Shown here piece after piece: positions 1 to 11,599 of a stretch of DNA of 64,000 nt. A program made the position numbers and the translations under genes. The notes below the pieces were generated by a model that saw nothing but the letters and a program-made list of their open reading frames with translations, was not told where the DNA came from and ran no database searches. The stretch lies in the NCBI GenBank assembly GCA_025084515.1, contig JAJAGP010000333.1, positions 21,155 to 85,154 on the forward strand, given 5' to 3'. The DNA is from Ancistrus triradiatus. Its lineage: Eukaryota > Chordata > Actinopteri > Siluriformes > Loricariidae. Position 1 is the stretch's first letter. Every line of letters starts with the position of its first letter.

Positions 1-30
1 CTCTAAAACAAGAAGCTTTCTTCTCTTTAG

Positions 31-177
31 ACACAATGGCATGTCCGAGCAAATTGGTGAAGCCCAATGGGAAGTTGGAGGTGCAGACTGAAGTACCTAC
101 CAGTCCACCTCGTACCACCCTGCTAGGAACCATCTTCTCTCCTGTTTTCAACTTCTTCTCCCCAGCCAACAAAAATG
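31..177 (+). CDS. ctdspl2: ctdspl2 exon with [13 protein letters not shown] motif
   Basis: The acceptor is ttctctttag (21-30) and the donor is gtaaag (178). The first two bases complete a codon begun in an upstream exon that is not in the window. The internal ATG at 36 is therefore not the gene's start. The exon ends one base into a codon. The conserved [18 protein letters not shown] block identifies the gene's N-terminal region. Confidence 0.88.
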
Positions 178-3100
178 GTAAAGACAAAGTTCTGATTGGT
201 TCTTGGCACCCATTTAAACTTGACGTTTCCTATTTTGTTGTTTTTTTTGCACTTAGAAAACCACATAAATCAGTACAGGAAATAATCTGCTGATATAATT
301 TCTGTTGTTTTTTTCCAGTGTGTTGAGCTTGGAACCGCATTTATTTACAATTCTTTTTGAGTACCAAAACCAATCAGGCCTACTTCAGAAAGCCATCCTA
401 GGAGTCCAAGAAAGCGTAATCGGTCTTGCTGTCTTGGTGGGAATGATGGCTTTTTTGTCTTCAGTCGTTTAAGGCTGTAAATTTTGTGAATTTTGTGTGT
501 TTCTTAAACAGTAGTTTTGGTGGCTGTGTTTCTGTTCATTATCCTATAGATGTAGCTTAAGTGATGTTATTTGCTAATTTGCAATTGTTTACATTTACAG
601 CATTTAGCAGACCCCCTTATCCAGAGCGACTTACAATTGGTACAGTCTTACAATCCACAATCTTGTGGGTTAAGGGCCTTGCTCAAGGACCCAACAGTGG
701 CAGCTTGGCAGAGGTCAGATTTGAACCCTGGATCTTTTGGTCCATAGTCCAGTACCTTACCCACTAGGCTACCACAGTCTCAAAGCCTTTAACACTCCCA
801 GTGGGGGAATCGAACCCCAGTCTTCCACATAACAAGCTGAGATACTGTCCACTATAAACAACTATAAACAATGACAACACTGGCAACATTTCATCAAGTA
901 TCTTACTAGAGATCTTGAACCGTTGATTGTGGGCAGTAAAATATATTGAAAGGATATATATAAAAGGATATATATATAAAAGGATATAAATATATATCCT
1001 TAGTTTGTTTGTGAATGATGTATTTGTAGCACCTTCAGTATGCCAAGAAGGTGTGAAACTGCTGTGGCCAGCCCCTTCAGTGAAAATTCAAAAATCTGCA
1101 TAGACTATTAGACTAAATTAAATGGGATATGTTTGGTTGATGCTGGTTTCTTGCATTCTTTATATCCGCTCGTGATATACATTGGGGGGAAAAAGTATTT
1201 AGTCAGCCAATGATTGTGCAAGTTCTCCTACTTAGAAAGATGAGAGAGGTCTGTAATTTTCATCATAGGTACACTTCAACTATGAAGGACAAAATGAGAA
1301 AAAATAATCCAGGAAATCACATTGTAGGATTTTTAAAGAAATGTAATTGTAAATTATGGTGGAAAATAAGTATTTGGTCAATAACACAAGTTAAAATCAA
1401 TACTTTGTAACATAACCTTTGTTGCCAATGACGGAGGTCAAACGTTTCCTGTAGGTCTTCACCAGGTTTGCACACACTGTAGCTGGTATTTTGGCCCATT
1501 CCTCCATGCAGATCTCCTCTAGAGCAGTGATGTTTTGGGGCAACACGGACTTTCAACTCCCTCCACCAATTTTCTATGGGGTTGAGGTCTGGAGACTGGC
1601 TAGGTCACTCCAGAACCTTGAAATGCTTTTTACGGAGCCACTCCTTTGTTCCCCGAGTGGTGTGTTTGGGATCATTGTCATGCTGGAAAGACCCAGCCAC
1701 GTTCCATCTTCAATGCTCTCACTGATGGAAGGAGGTTTTGGCTTAAAATCTCATGATACATGGCCCAGTTCATTCTTCCCTTAACACGGATCAGTCGTCC
1801 TGTCCCCTCTGCAGAAAAACAGCCCCAAAGCATGATGTTTCCACCCCCATGCTTCACAGTAGGTATGGTGCAACTCAGCATTCTTCTTTTTCCAAACACG
1901 ACGAGTTGAGTTTTTTCCAAAAACTTTAATTTTGGTTTCATCTGACCACATGATATTCTGCCAATCCTCCTCTGGATCATCCATATGATCTCTGGCAAAC
2001 TTCAGACGGGCCTGGACATGTACTGGCTTAAGCAGGGGGACACGCCTGGCACTACAGGAGTCCCTCTCGGTGTAGTGTGTTACTGATGGTAGCCTTTGTT
2101 ACTTTGGTCCCAGCTCTCTGCAGGTCATTCATCAGGTCCCTCCGTGTAGTTCTGGGATTTTTGCTCACTGTTCTCATGATCATTTTGATGAGATCCTACG
2201 TGGGGCTCGAGATCGAGGGAGATTTTGTTACAATTGCTCCCACACAGTTGATTTATTCACACCAACCTGCTTGCCTATTGTAGATTCACACTTCCCAGCT
2301 TGGTGCAGGTCCACAATTTTCTTCTTGGTCTTGGCCATGGTTGAGTTTGGAGTCTGACTGTTTGAGGCTGTGGACAGGTGTCTTTTATACAGATAACAAG
2401 GTCAAACAGGTGCCATTAATAAGTGGAGGACAGAAGAGCCTCTTAAAGAAGTTACAGGTCTGTGAGGTCCAGAAATCTTGCTTTTTTTGTGGGTGACCAA
2501 ATACTTATTTTTCACCATGATTTACAATTAAATTCTTCCTTGTGAAGAATTTAATTGTAAATCTTGGTGGAAAATAAGCAACATCCCTTCTTCCTGCAAT
2601 TAAATCCTAAAATCAGATTTTTATTTTTTTTATTTTTTTTTCTCATTTTGTGTCTCATAGTTGAAGTGTACCTATGATGAAAATTACAGACCTCTCTCAT
2701 CTTTCTAAGTAGGAGAACTTGCACAAGTATCTGACTAAATACTTTTTTTGACCCACTGTAATTTTTCTTGTCTTTAGCTACGTCAGGCTCCGACTCTCCT
2801 GGGCAGGCAGTTGAAGCAGAGGAAATAGTGAAGCAGCTAGACATGGAACAGCTGGAAGAAACTCCTACTAGCACTACCACCGACAGTAGCAGAGACATCA
2901 CCTTTGACCCAGCACTAAACCCAAGACCTCTAATACCCACAGACACAGTTGAGGAAGAGGGTGAGATTGTCACTGAGACTGACATGCCTCCTTTGACAGG
3001 TCAGTGTTGTCTAAAGCTAGTGAAAAACCTGCTTCCTATTGAAGAGGTCCCTGTCACTGCCTGCTCAGTGTGTCAGTGTGTGAGACATTCAATTTTCTAA

Positions 3101-5165
3101 TACAAAATAAAATCAGACCTGTTTTTAATCTTTCATGATAGCTGTTGGAGCTAACAGCAGTTACCCTGATGCACCAAGCTCACCCCCTGCTGAAGGGACA
3201 TATGAAGAAGACTGGGAGGTCTTTGACCCGTAAGTGCAATAAAAGGAGGAAGACTCAATAACCTTATTGTTTGTCTGTAGCATATGCTGCTGCTTGTGTT
3301 TTTAATTTATCTTATTTCCACAGCTATTTCTTCATTAAACATGTGCCACCCTTAACTGAGGAGCAACTTACCCGTAAGCCAGCACTTCCACTGAAAACCA
3401 GGAGTACTCCAGAGTTCTCTCTTGTCCTGGATCTAGTAAGTCTATTAAATAACAGAGTGAAACAATCCCTTTTTTATTTCTGATCAATAATAGTTCAAAA
3501 TAATGTGTACTTGTATAAAAATGTTAACAAAACCAATCTTTAGCCTGCTGTATTTAAAAGAAATTAAGAGTTGTAAATATGTGAGAGAGCATGATGTATG
3601 ATTGCGCCTTCTGGTGTTCAAAAAATGCAGTTGCGTTAGACGACATCATTTAATCTTCACAATGCGCTGCCACGTTTTGCATCTTGGTGCATCATTGCAC
3701 CCTGTCTCTTGCTTTTTGAGAGAATTAATTGATCGGTTCGCCTTGTTTTTTGTTGTAGGATGAAACATTAGTCCACTGCAGCCTAAATGAGCTAGAGGAT
3801 GCAGCCCTGACTTTTCCTGTGCTTTTCCAAGATGTCATTTACCAGGTGAAACTGTGAATACTTGACCTGCATTTTCTATATTTCTGCTTAAATATGACCT
3901 GAAACGTCATCAGATTTTCACACAAGTCCTAAAAGTAGATGAAGGTCACAAAAGGACCCCAGGGTAACTTCTAAGCAACTGAAGGCCTCTCAGATTAGCT
4001 AATGTTAATGCTCTTGAGTCCACCATCAGAAGAACACTGAACAACAATGATGTGCAAGGCAGGGTTTGAAGGAGAAAGCCACTGCTCTCCAAAAAGAACA
4101 TTGCCACTCGTCTGCAGTTTGCTAAAGATCACGTGGACAAGCCAGAAGGCTACTGGAAGAATGTTTTGTGGACGGATGAGACCAAAATAGAACTTTTGGT
4201 TTAAAAGAAAAGCGTTGTATTTGGAGAAAGGAAAACACTGCATTCCAGCATAAGAACCTTATCCCATCTGTGAAACATGGTGGTGGTAGTATCATGGTTT
4301 GGGCCTGTTTTGCTGCATCTGGGCCAGGACGGCTTGCCATCATTGATGGAACAATGAGTTCTGAATTATATCAGAGAATTCTAAAGGAAAATGTCAGGAA
4401 ATCTGTCCATGAACTGAATCTCAAGAGAAGGTGGGTCCATGCAGCAAGACAACGACTCCAAGCACACAAGCCGTTCTACCAAAGAATGGTTTAAAGAAGA
4501 ATAAAGTTAATGTTTTGGAATGGCCAAGTCAAAGTCCTGACCTTAATCCAATCGAAATGCTGTGGAAGGACCTGAAGGAGCAGCTAATGTGAGGAACCCC
4601 ACCAACATCCCAGAGCTGAAGCTGTTCTGTACGGAGGAATGGCCTAAAATTCCTCCAAAGCCGGTGTGCAGGACTGATCAACAGTTACAGGAAACATTTA
4701 GTTGCAGTTATTGCTGCACAGGGGGGTCACACCAGATACTGAAAGCAGAGAGTCACATACTTTTGCCGCTCACTAAGATGGAATATTGAGTCATTTTCCT
4801 CAATAAATAAATGACCAAATATAATATTTTTGTCTCATTTGTTTAACTGGGCTCTCTTTATCTACTTTTAGGACTTGATGTTGATGTTTTAGGTCATTTT
4901 TATGCAGAAATATAAAAGATTCTAAACACACACATTTATCTCTATCTCACATTCTAGCCATGAATATATCTCATATTTGAAAACTTGGTCCCAGTACACT
5001 ATTTGTACTGAGTATGCATTTCACACAATATGCACTTTACAAGGTGTCAAATTGATTTTGTGCTCGTTTTTTTAAAAGGTGTATGTCCGGTTGCGGCCGT
5101 TTTTCAGAGAGTTTCTGGAACGCATGTCCCAGATCTATGAGGTAAGTTTTGTTTTTTTGTTTTTA

Positions 5166-5198
<33 letters not shown>

Positions 5199-6416
5199 GG
5201 TTGTTGTATTGTTTCCTCCTAAAACAAGCCCCATGCTTTGTTTGGGGAAAACCATAAAAACGCTAAACATAAATGAAGCGCACATTTAAATGGAACGGAA
5301 ATTTATAATAAATCTATATAAATTGTCATTGAACATAAGTGGACTTATTTGAATTGCCCCTGTACAGTTTGCCACTGTCACTATATTGTGTGGAATTGCT
5401 GTCAATTGTATGCTGAGAGAGCTTTTTTTGTCTAATGATATACAAATTTGTTTTTGTTTTTCCTTGTTACTTTTTCAATTAATAAACTAAAGGGCACGAT
5501 TGACGAGCTGTGTTGCTAGAGGGTTATATTGGTCAGAGTGGTGACTTGAGTTAACAGGAGAAGAAAGGACTGCTTTAAATATTTTTAAGTATACTTTAAA
5601 GACCCAACCCTCTTTAATATCCTTGTTAGCTCACAGATGAGACTTAACTTTTAATAGTTAAAAAAAGTAAACCTGCTGAATGCAATCACTAACCCTTTAA
5701 ATGTTTTCCAGCTCTGAAACTGACATGTAATGTGTCTTTCACAGATTATCCTTTTTACTGCTTCCAAGAAGGTGTATGCTGACAAATTACTGAATATTCT
5801 GGATCCTAAGAAACAGCTGGTTAGGTAGGTAGCTTTTAGTCAGTTATATGGCATTGTATTACAGCTTATAAAGTTGTGGTGGTGTTTTGTCATCAGGTAG
5901 TAAGTTCATAATTGTAATTTTACTGTAATAAAATCACTGTTTCTTTTATGTCCTTAGGCACAGGTTGTTTCGTGAGCATTGTGTATGTGTGCAAGGAAAC
6001 TACATCAAAGACCTGAACATACTTGGGAGGGATCTGTCCAAAACCATCATAATTGATAACTCGCCGCAAGCCTTTGCGTACCAGGTTGGGTCGCTCGCTT
6101 CGCTCATTAATTTGTTACCTTGGTTGTCACTGTGCATCAGTTCCTCACAGTGTTTCTTTCTGCAGCTGTCTAATGGGATCCCCATTGAGAGCTGGTTTGT
6201 GGATAAGAATGACAATGAGCTTCTGAAGCTGGTCCCATTCTTGGAGACACTGGTGGAGATGGTATGTGATGCTTTGTCATTTGGTATGCAAAAGAGTTTT
6301 GGCTTTACTTCCTGGATAAATGCATGACTGACTGTTGTCCTCTCGTGCAGAATGAGGACGTTCGGCCCCACATCAGAGAGAAGTTTCGCTTGCATGACCT
6401 TTTACCTCCAGATTGA
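31..6416 (+). CDS. ctdspl2: CTD small phosphatase-like protein 2, 3' ten exons (5' end outside window)
   Basis: CTDSPL2 is an FCP/SCP-family HAD phosphatase that removes phosphate from serine residues; metazoan relatives act on the RNA polymerase II C-terminal domain and on SMADs. Ten exons join in consistent phase at 31-177, 2778-2999, 3142-3229, 3324-3435, 3759-3845, 5079-5141, 5745-5824, 5958-6084, 6166-6261 and 6351-6416. The predicted protein has a variable N-terminal region with [15 protein letters not shown], an acidic linker ending in EEDWEVFDP, and then the phosphatase domain. The catalytic DLDETLVH is split by the intron after DL (3435/3759). [46 protein letters not shown] and a C-terminal HDLLPPD follow. 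The order and spacing match vertebrate CTDSPL2 as I remember it. All junctions are GT-AG. Introns 1 and 5 carry Tc1 copies. Which teleost duplicate this is cannot be told from the window. Confidence 0.95.
589..779 (-). repeat. tRNA-derived SINE (copy 1)
   Basis: Read on the minus strand it has a tRNA-like head (GTGGTAGCCTAGTGG, an A-box-like start) and then a tail ending CTGCTAAATGCTGTAAATG. At least seven other copies of this family occur in the window. This copy lies in a ctdspl2 intron. The bases just after it (781-860) look like another short tRNA-like repeat fragment. Confidence 0.85.
1180..2758 (-). mobile_element. Tc1/mariner-type element, family A, full-length but dead
   Basis: The two ends are inverted repeats about 200 bp long, with outer sequence close to AAAAAGTATTTAGTCAGCCA, flanked by TA on both sides (1178-1179 and 2759-2760). 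The transposase lies on the minus strand and is broken into frames. Recognisable pieces include [17 protein letters not shown], which contains a catalytic Asp, around 1930-1985. Stops and frameshifts make it inactive. The element fills most of a ctdspl2 intron, and its right end is 19 bp from exon 2778. Confidence 0.9.
2778..2999 (+). CDS. ctdspl2: ctdspl2 exon, acidic/Ser-Thr-rich linker
   Basis: Acceptor tgtctttag, donor gtcagt. It begins [17 protein letters not shown] and runs through a Ser/Thr-rich acidic stretch to DMPPLTG, as in other vertebrate CTDSPL2 proteins. It enters and leaves with one base of a codon. A Tc1-type element ends only 19 bp upstream of this exon. Confidence 0.92.
3142..3229 (+). 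CDS. ctdspl2: ctdspl2 exon ending EEDWEVFDP
   Basis: Acceptor catgatag, donor gtaagt. It encodes a Pro/Ser-rich stretch and then [11 protein letters not shown], the conserved lead-in to the phosphatase domain. It leaves with two bases of a codon, completed by the C at 3324. Confidence 0.92.
3324..3435 (+). CDS. ctdspl2: ctdspl2 exon, start of phosphatase domain
   Basis: Acceptor atttccacag, donor gtaagt. Reads [18 protein letters not shown] and on to SLVLDL. The last Asp-Leu pair is the first half of the DxDx(T/V) catalytic motif; the intron cuts the motif. Confidence 0.95.
3759..3845 (+). CDS. ctdspl2: ctdspl2 exon, second catalytic Asp
   Basis: Acceptor ttgttgtag, donor gtgaaa. Opens with [17 protein letters not shown], giving the second catalytic aspartate, and closes with FQDVIYQ. 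The exon is 29 whole codons. The downstream intron begins with sequence resembling the terminal repeat of a Tc1 element. Confidence 0.95.
3867..4926 (+). mobile_element. Tc1/mariner-type element, family B, internally deleted
   Basis: It matches the longer copy at 27093-28697. Both have a left subterminal stretch ATATGACCT...CATCAGATTTTCACACAA and a transposase-derived middle. Here about 490 bp between the left end and the central transposase region are missing, with the join near 3940-3950. The extreme terminal repeat is degraded on both sides. Frames around 4270-4490 retain [20 protein letters not shown], a conserved Tc1 transposase block. Not functional. Confidence 0.85.
5079..5141 (+). CDS. 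ctdspl2: ctdspl2 exon, [16 protein letters not shown]
   Basis: Acceptor tttaaaag, donor gtaagt; 21 whole codons ending SQIYE. Continues the phosphatase domain. A poly-T run follows about 30 bp after the donor. Confidence 0.95.
5745..5824 (+). CDS. ctdspl2: ctdspl2 exon, [10 protein letters not shown]
   Basis: Acceptor ctttcacag, donor gtaggt. Encodes [16 protein letters not shown] then [10 protein letters not shown], and leaves with two bases of the next Arg codon. The FTAS segment carries the conserved Ser/Thr of HAD motif II. Confidence 0.95.
5958..6084 (+). CDS. ctdspl2: ctdspl2 exon with DNSP motif
   Basis: Acceptor gtccttag, donor gttggg. Encodes [19 protein letters not shown], then [18 protein letters not shown]. 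The DNSP loop is the conserved HAD motif near the active site. Confidence 0.95.
6166..6261 (+). CDS. ctdspl2: ctdspl2 exon, [16 protein letters not shown]
   Basis: Acceptor tttctgcag, donor gtatgt; 32 whole codons ending PFLETLVEM. The VDKNDNELL segment is typical of the SCP C-terminal acidic patch. Confidence 0.95.
6351..6416 (+). CDS. ctdspl2: ctdspl2 terminal coding exon
   Basis: Acceptor tcgtgcag; reads [20 protein letters not shown], a final Asp, and TGA at 6414-6416. The stop falls where vertebrate CTDSPL2 ends, so the C-terminus is complete. Confidence 0.95.
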   Translation, partial: NEDVRPHIREKFRLHDLLPPD

Positions 6417-8200
6417 GGCTCCCTAGGTTTGCAGACCAAACTGACTCTTTTAATAAATTAGATTTTTCAAAAGGGGGACAGAAATACACACAACTATGAA
6501 CTCTAATGAGGATTTCAACTACCGATTGACCTTTACCGACTTTGTTTTTATGTTGGGATGGGGTGGGTAATCAACAGAGGAGTTAAAGAAAACAACTTTT
6601 AAGTATGCATACATTTTATATAAACATTGAAATGTAACTGTAATTGAAGGAAAGAACAAAATTCCTCAGCTTTGACTGCCTGGCCGCTCTACAGCTGTTT
6701 GTGAGGCCTAGCAACAGAGGAGACTCTTAATGAGTTGCTTTCACCTTCTTTTTGCCCAAATTGGACTTGATCTAAAGTGCTGTGGAGAAGAGGACTGATG
6801 TCACTCCTTTTTTGGTGCTCAACAGGACACTCGACCCATACTAGCCATCAGCTTTTGAACAGGAATGGCCAGTTCATTATGGATTCATAACAATAGAATA
6901 TATACATATTCAGTTGTGTGTATATGTATATATAACATTTGTACATATGTATTTTCCTGTCAGGTTTGTAAAACGTTCCTTTTGCTCTTGAGTTCAACAT
7001 GCATTCCTTTGAGTTGGAAGGCTTGTTTGATAGATATGCTGACTTTTTATTGGTTTTTACTATAGGTTTGAAGTTTTATTTTTAAACGGCTTCTTTTATG
7101 CTTTGTTTTTCTAATTGCTTTTAGACTGGCTAAAAAAAAAGAAAAGAAAAACAGTGAACATATCCAGTCACTTGTAAGATGTGTAGCATAATAGGGAATG
7201 TGGGGCGGGAGGGTCTTAAAATAATGTAAATCACAACCGTCTTTCCTACCTATTATGTATTATTGGCTGATGTTCTGACAGATGAATCAAGGCATTTGGT
7301 TTATGACTGCTTTAGACTATTCACTTCATACGTTCTTTGGGGGATTTTAATGTTTTTATTCGATTGTTTATTTTATATGCCAAGTATAGGTAAATGTAAA
7401 ATACTCTATGTGCTTTTGATTGCTTTTTCTGTGAAAATAATGCTTGGTCTCTTTCTGAAATGTCTGGTAATTGTAGCACCAGCATATGGACTAGCCTGAT
7501 TTCTGCAAATGCATCATACTCAGTGTTTCCCTTAGCTAATTCAATCTCGCTTTTGAACTCAGTCCACTGTTTTAGGAATCATGTATAATTCTACCTCTCT
7601 CTGAAGGGTAGACCCTGCATTTCATTCAGTGTTACCCCAATGTTTTTTTCTATGGACATTAATACATTATTTTTATGTACCAATACGGTTGAAATAGCTG
7701 GTTTGTTTTCTTTCTCCGGTGGCAGTGCCACACAAGGCCTTGACTGTTAATTTTTCTTCATTTTTTTTTCCCCTCTGAAAATGAATGTAGCTTGTGCAAC
7801 TTGTTTCAGACCTGGTCATCGTATGGTTTTTTCACAGCTTGTTTTAAAAACATTTGATGCACGACATGGCCAAAACTGTGGCTACCTTTTCTACAGCACA
7901 TTCCAGTCCGGTTCCCATGGGGCTGCACAAGGTCAGAAACCAACCCTGCACAGTCACTCGCTTGCATTGGAACCCTTTAGATGTGCCAGTTGACCTAACA
8001 TGTCTTTAGACTGTGGGAACCGGATTTCCTGGACGAAATCCATGCACATGAGAACTTCTTGCAGGCTCCACACAACCAGCGACCCATGTCCCTGAAGCGG
8101 TGAGGTTAACTTGGAACATAAATACTGTTCAGCATAAAATTCGTAGTTTTTCAGTAACATCTGCTCTCTGGCATTTTCACACAATCTCTAGAGTTTACTT
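6417..8200 (+). other. ctdspl2: ctdspl2 3' untranslated region and downstream flank
   Basis: The 3' UTR begins at 6417. A first AATAAA lies at 6452-6457, only 36 bases after the stop. Long 3' UTRs are usual in this gene, so the functional poly(A) site may be further downstream; the sequence does not settle it. The rest is unique-looking AT-rich DNA with no convincing exon or repeat. Confidence 0.5.
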
Positions 8201-8204
8201 ATTA

Positions 8205-8720
8205 TGGTGACATAAACAACTTCCAATGAGCAGCACTTCAGACAGAAATACTTTGAGCTGACAGGAAGGCAACAGTAACTCATAACCACTCTGTATGATT
8301 ATAACGAGCAGACATGGACCCAGCCTTGAGGCAGATGGGCAACAGAAGGCTGAGGCTGCAGTGGGCTAAAACTATTTATAAAACTAACCTGGTCTGATGA
8401 TTTTTGATTTGTGAGGCACGCGGATGGAAGGTCAGAAGCTGGCACAGTCCAGCCTGGCGTAGGCGGTGGGGGAATGTTTTCTTGACACATTTTAGGCCTG
8501 GTTATGCCAGCCAATCGTTGCATGAATGTTAACGGTTGTTCCTGACCATGTGCATCTTTTCATTGCCACAATATACCATCTTCCAGTGGCTGCTTCCAGC
8601 ATGATAATGCACCATTAAGCAAAGGTCATGTCAAACTGGTTTCATGAACATGGCAATGAGTTTAGTTTTCCTCTGTGGCCTTCTCAGTTACCAGTTCTGA
8701 GCCCAAGAGAACACTTTTGA
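8205..8720 (+). mobile_element. Strongly decayed Tc1-type remnant, family C
   Basis: Scattered blocks match the better-preserved family C copies at 34.1, 45.6 and 51.7 kb: GGCAACAGTAACTCA, TTGAGGCAGATGGGC, GGCTGCTTCCAGCATGATAA and CATGGCAATGAGTTTAG, in the expected order. No terminal repeats or frame survive. Confidence 0.65.
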
Positions 8721-10896
8721 GTCTTGGTAGAACAGGAGATTATTGCCACGAAAGTGCTCCTGACACATTTGCACGAATTGGGTTATGCAGAGCATATGTG
8801 TATATTCTCAAAGGAATGTTTCTGATATCTTGTGGAATTCATGCCATTAGGAACCTAGGAGCTGTTTAATAGCAAAGGGAGGCCCAGTATTAGTGTGATG
8901 TTCCTGTAATTATCACGGAGCTGAGCCTTAGAACTCACTGGGCACAGGCAGGTATTTAGAACACCCTGGACAGTGTACCAGTCCAGCTCGGAGCACGGCA
9001 AATGTTGCTGCTGATGATGAGTCCTGCCTCTGCTCTCTCTGATGTGGCTGACCTTGCTGGAGGACACCACTGGGAGGAGGTCTTTGTGGTGGTAGGCTGG
9101 TGAACTTGCTGCCCCACCTGAATGCCAGTTCAAGATATCAAATATGCATTTATTTAAGGACACAACACTTTCTTATATTTCATCAGAACTGATACACAAA
9201 AACCACTTTGACTAACTGTATGGTCTGCTGCAGTATCATTGTCTCATTTAGTAAAGATGGGTTAATAAGGCCGTCTCAAAAAACTTTTACCTAACTTTCA
9301 TGTTGCAGCCTCACACAGTATCTGAAGCCACACCCTGAGGCTCTTCCATTTCCAGAAGCTAGCTCTAACCACTGAGCCACTGACTTGCCTCTACAAGTTC
9401 TGACCATGTGACGGAAGCAGTCATCTATCTATCTATCTACCTACCTACCTACCTCTTTTATGTTTACCTGAGTTTAGGAATGTTATATATTTATGGTCAG
9501 TGAACTGGGATGGTAATATTAACATCATTCTGTGATCACTGACGTGTTTTTGTGTAGACTTGGAGGTATGTTTTGGCTCGCTAACCTACTAGATGATCTA
9601 ACCATGAGCCTGCTCTAGCTAACAGAAGCAGCAACATTTTAATTGAAAATATCTAGGTAATTCTTGGAGTCCATGCTGTCATGTATCCCAACCAATGTTC
9701 TAGGGACTTTGGAAGAAAACAAAAAAATCTCATATACTCCATTTGCTACATGTGTAACAGTGAGTACTAGGTTATTTTCTGTGTAACTGTTCTGTTTTAC
9801 ACCAAACCCACTTTGACAGTTGTACCTGGTCCATTGACCATAGAACGTGCCTGGTTCCTGTGAAAGATTCAGTTTTGTCTAGAGAAATCGAGGTTTGTGG
9901 TTCGATAACACAGACTGCTGTCTTCTATATGCCATTCAAATACTGGCTTGGACGCAGTGTATTAACTGCAGATTTGGATACTAACATAAAGGTTACACGT
10001 TCTCCCTGTCTTATTACACCAACAGTTTTGAACTTTTTTTTTATTGGTCTGGATAGGGCCATTTTAGCTGAATAGCTATTTTAAAGCCAGTGCCTGATTC
10101 AGGAGGTCAGCACCATTTCATTTGTGTGTTATCTGATCTTCTTTGTATTAGTGAGTTTCTAATCTGAGAATTTTGCTTCTGTCTCAAGTCCTATTTATAC
10201 TCCAGCAAAGCAAGACGTCATGGATGACCACTATAGCTTCTGAACAGTGTAATACAACTTAATATAACTGGGAACATGCTTCAGTTACGTTTTGTTCATG
10301 GGAAATTCTAGAGTTTCCAATAATTGACATGTTTTGTTTAAAATATTTATGTGAAAGTGAAGGTTCCCTTTTGTCCCAATATGTCCTGATTCCTATGCAG
10401 GAATTCACAGGCTAGAGTGCTCCCTTAATGAGATGCCAGGTCATTGCAGAGCACAACCCAGGATGCAAACTCATGTTCTCAGGAACTGCTGTTTCCTGGA
10501 TCTTACTGTGTAAAATAAACCACTTATGTACTTCAGTTAACAGTTAGTGGTATTTCGTCTAATCAATGTCAGTGTAAAATTTAGCTAAATACATGTGACC
10601 ACAACTATTTTTGTAGAGTAATTTGTTATTGCAATGTTGTATGGCAATTTACTGCAGTTTATAAAAGGTGTCAATGATTCTTGAGTTGACTGTAAAATTG
10701 AGTGATCCAGATATTTATGTTTTTGAGTATATTAGGTATCATAGATTTACATTGCTGTTAACTCTTAGGCACAGACTTTGATGTCAAGGCTATATTTGGC
10801 AATTAAAGGTGCTGCCCGTGAACATGAGGTTAAGTTTGAGAAATCTTGTGAAAAGTGTACTCAGAATGAACTTCATAAAAACAGTCATTTAAAATA
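8721..10896. other. Intergenic DNA without recognised genes
   Basis: Between the decayed Tc1 copy and the first SINE upstream of the scaper candidate exon I see no exon with supported splice sites. The only clear structure is a short TCTA/CTAC tetranucleotide repeat at about 9421-9452. An AATAAA near 10514 could serve a very long ctdspl2 transcript, but nothing else supports this. Confidence 0.5.
9421..9452. repeat. TCTA/CTAC microsatellite
   Basis: Tandem tetranucleotides, first TATC-type units and then TACC-type units, about 32 bp in all. Confidence 0.85.
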
Positions 10897-11005
10897 ATTT
10901 AAGACACTGAATTATGGACCACAAGAGCCAGAGTTTAAATCCCACATCTGAAATGTTGCCACTGTCCTTGTGCAAAATCATTAACTCACAATTGTTTGGA
11001 TTGTA
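10897..11005 (+). repeat. Degraded SINE fragment
   Basis: Shows GTTTAAATCCCACATCTG and ACTCACAATTGTTTGGATTG in the order found in the adjacent intact SINE at 11079. It has lost the head and the 3' tail. Confidence 0.6.
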
Positions 11006-11078
11006 GACAAACAAAGAAATTAAGAACGCATGACCTGAAATCTGAAGACCCAAACAGATGGAGCATTTTGGAGTGGGA

Positions 11079-11273
11079 CTGTGGTAGCCTAGCAGGTAAG
11101 GTACTGGACTATAGACTATGGACCCGTTGTTCAGGGTTCAAATCCCACCTCTGCCAAGCTGTCACTGTTGGGTCCTTCAGCAAGGTCCTTAACCCACAAT
11201 TTCTTGGATTGTAAGATTGTATCAGTCGTAAGCCGCTCTAGATAAGGGCATCTGCTAAATGCTGTAAATGTAA
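11079..11273 (+). repeat. tRNA-derived SINE (copy 2)
   Basis: Begins GACTGTGGTAGCCTAGCAGG (A-box-like), has GGGTTCAAATCCC (B-box-like), and ends in CTGCTAAATGCTGTAAATG. It lies about 0.3 kb upstream of the putative scaper first exon region. Confidence 0.85.
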
Positions 11274-11599
11274 TTGTGGAGTCAGAATAGACGTGACAGT
11301 ACATAATACAAAACCATACCTAATTACATTGGTATCAAAATAAAACTTTGCCACGCTAATGCTACAAGTAATAGGGAATTTAGGTGCTTGACGCTCAGTC
11401 GATCTGGCAACCCGGTGTACAACCCTCACCCTCATCTCCAGCTCAGCTGGTGGCGATACTGCTCTTTTATTCTGCTAATCAACCAAGCTGCAGAGAAAGA
11501 AGAGGAGGCCTGTTTAATTTCTCTTGCGTTCTGCTTTTGACATTATACAAGGAGTTGGTGCTAAAGTATTTAGACCAGGTTGTTCGTCGGAGCGGCTCG

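Noticed and set aside
36..293. An ATG-initiated 85-residue frame at the left edge
   Set aside because: Only 31-177 is exon; the remainder reads through the intron, and the ATG is internal to a longer gene.
561..767. Open frame in a ctdspl2 intron
   Set aside because: It lies in a SINE copy; similar frames occur in the other copies.
2551..2985. 144-residue antisense frame overlapping a ctdspl2 exon
   Set aside because: It is the complement of the exon and the Tc1 end; no independent support.
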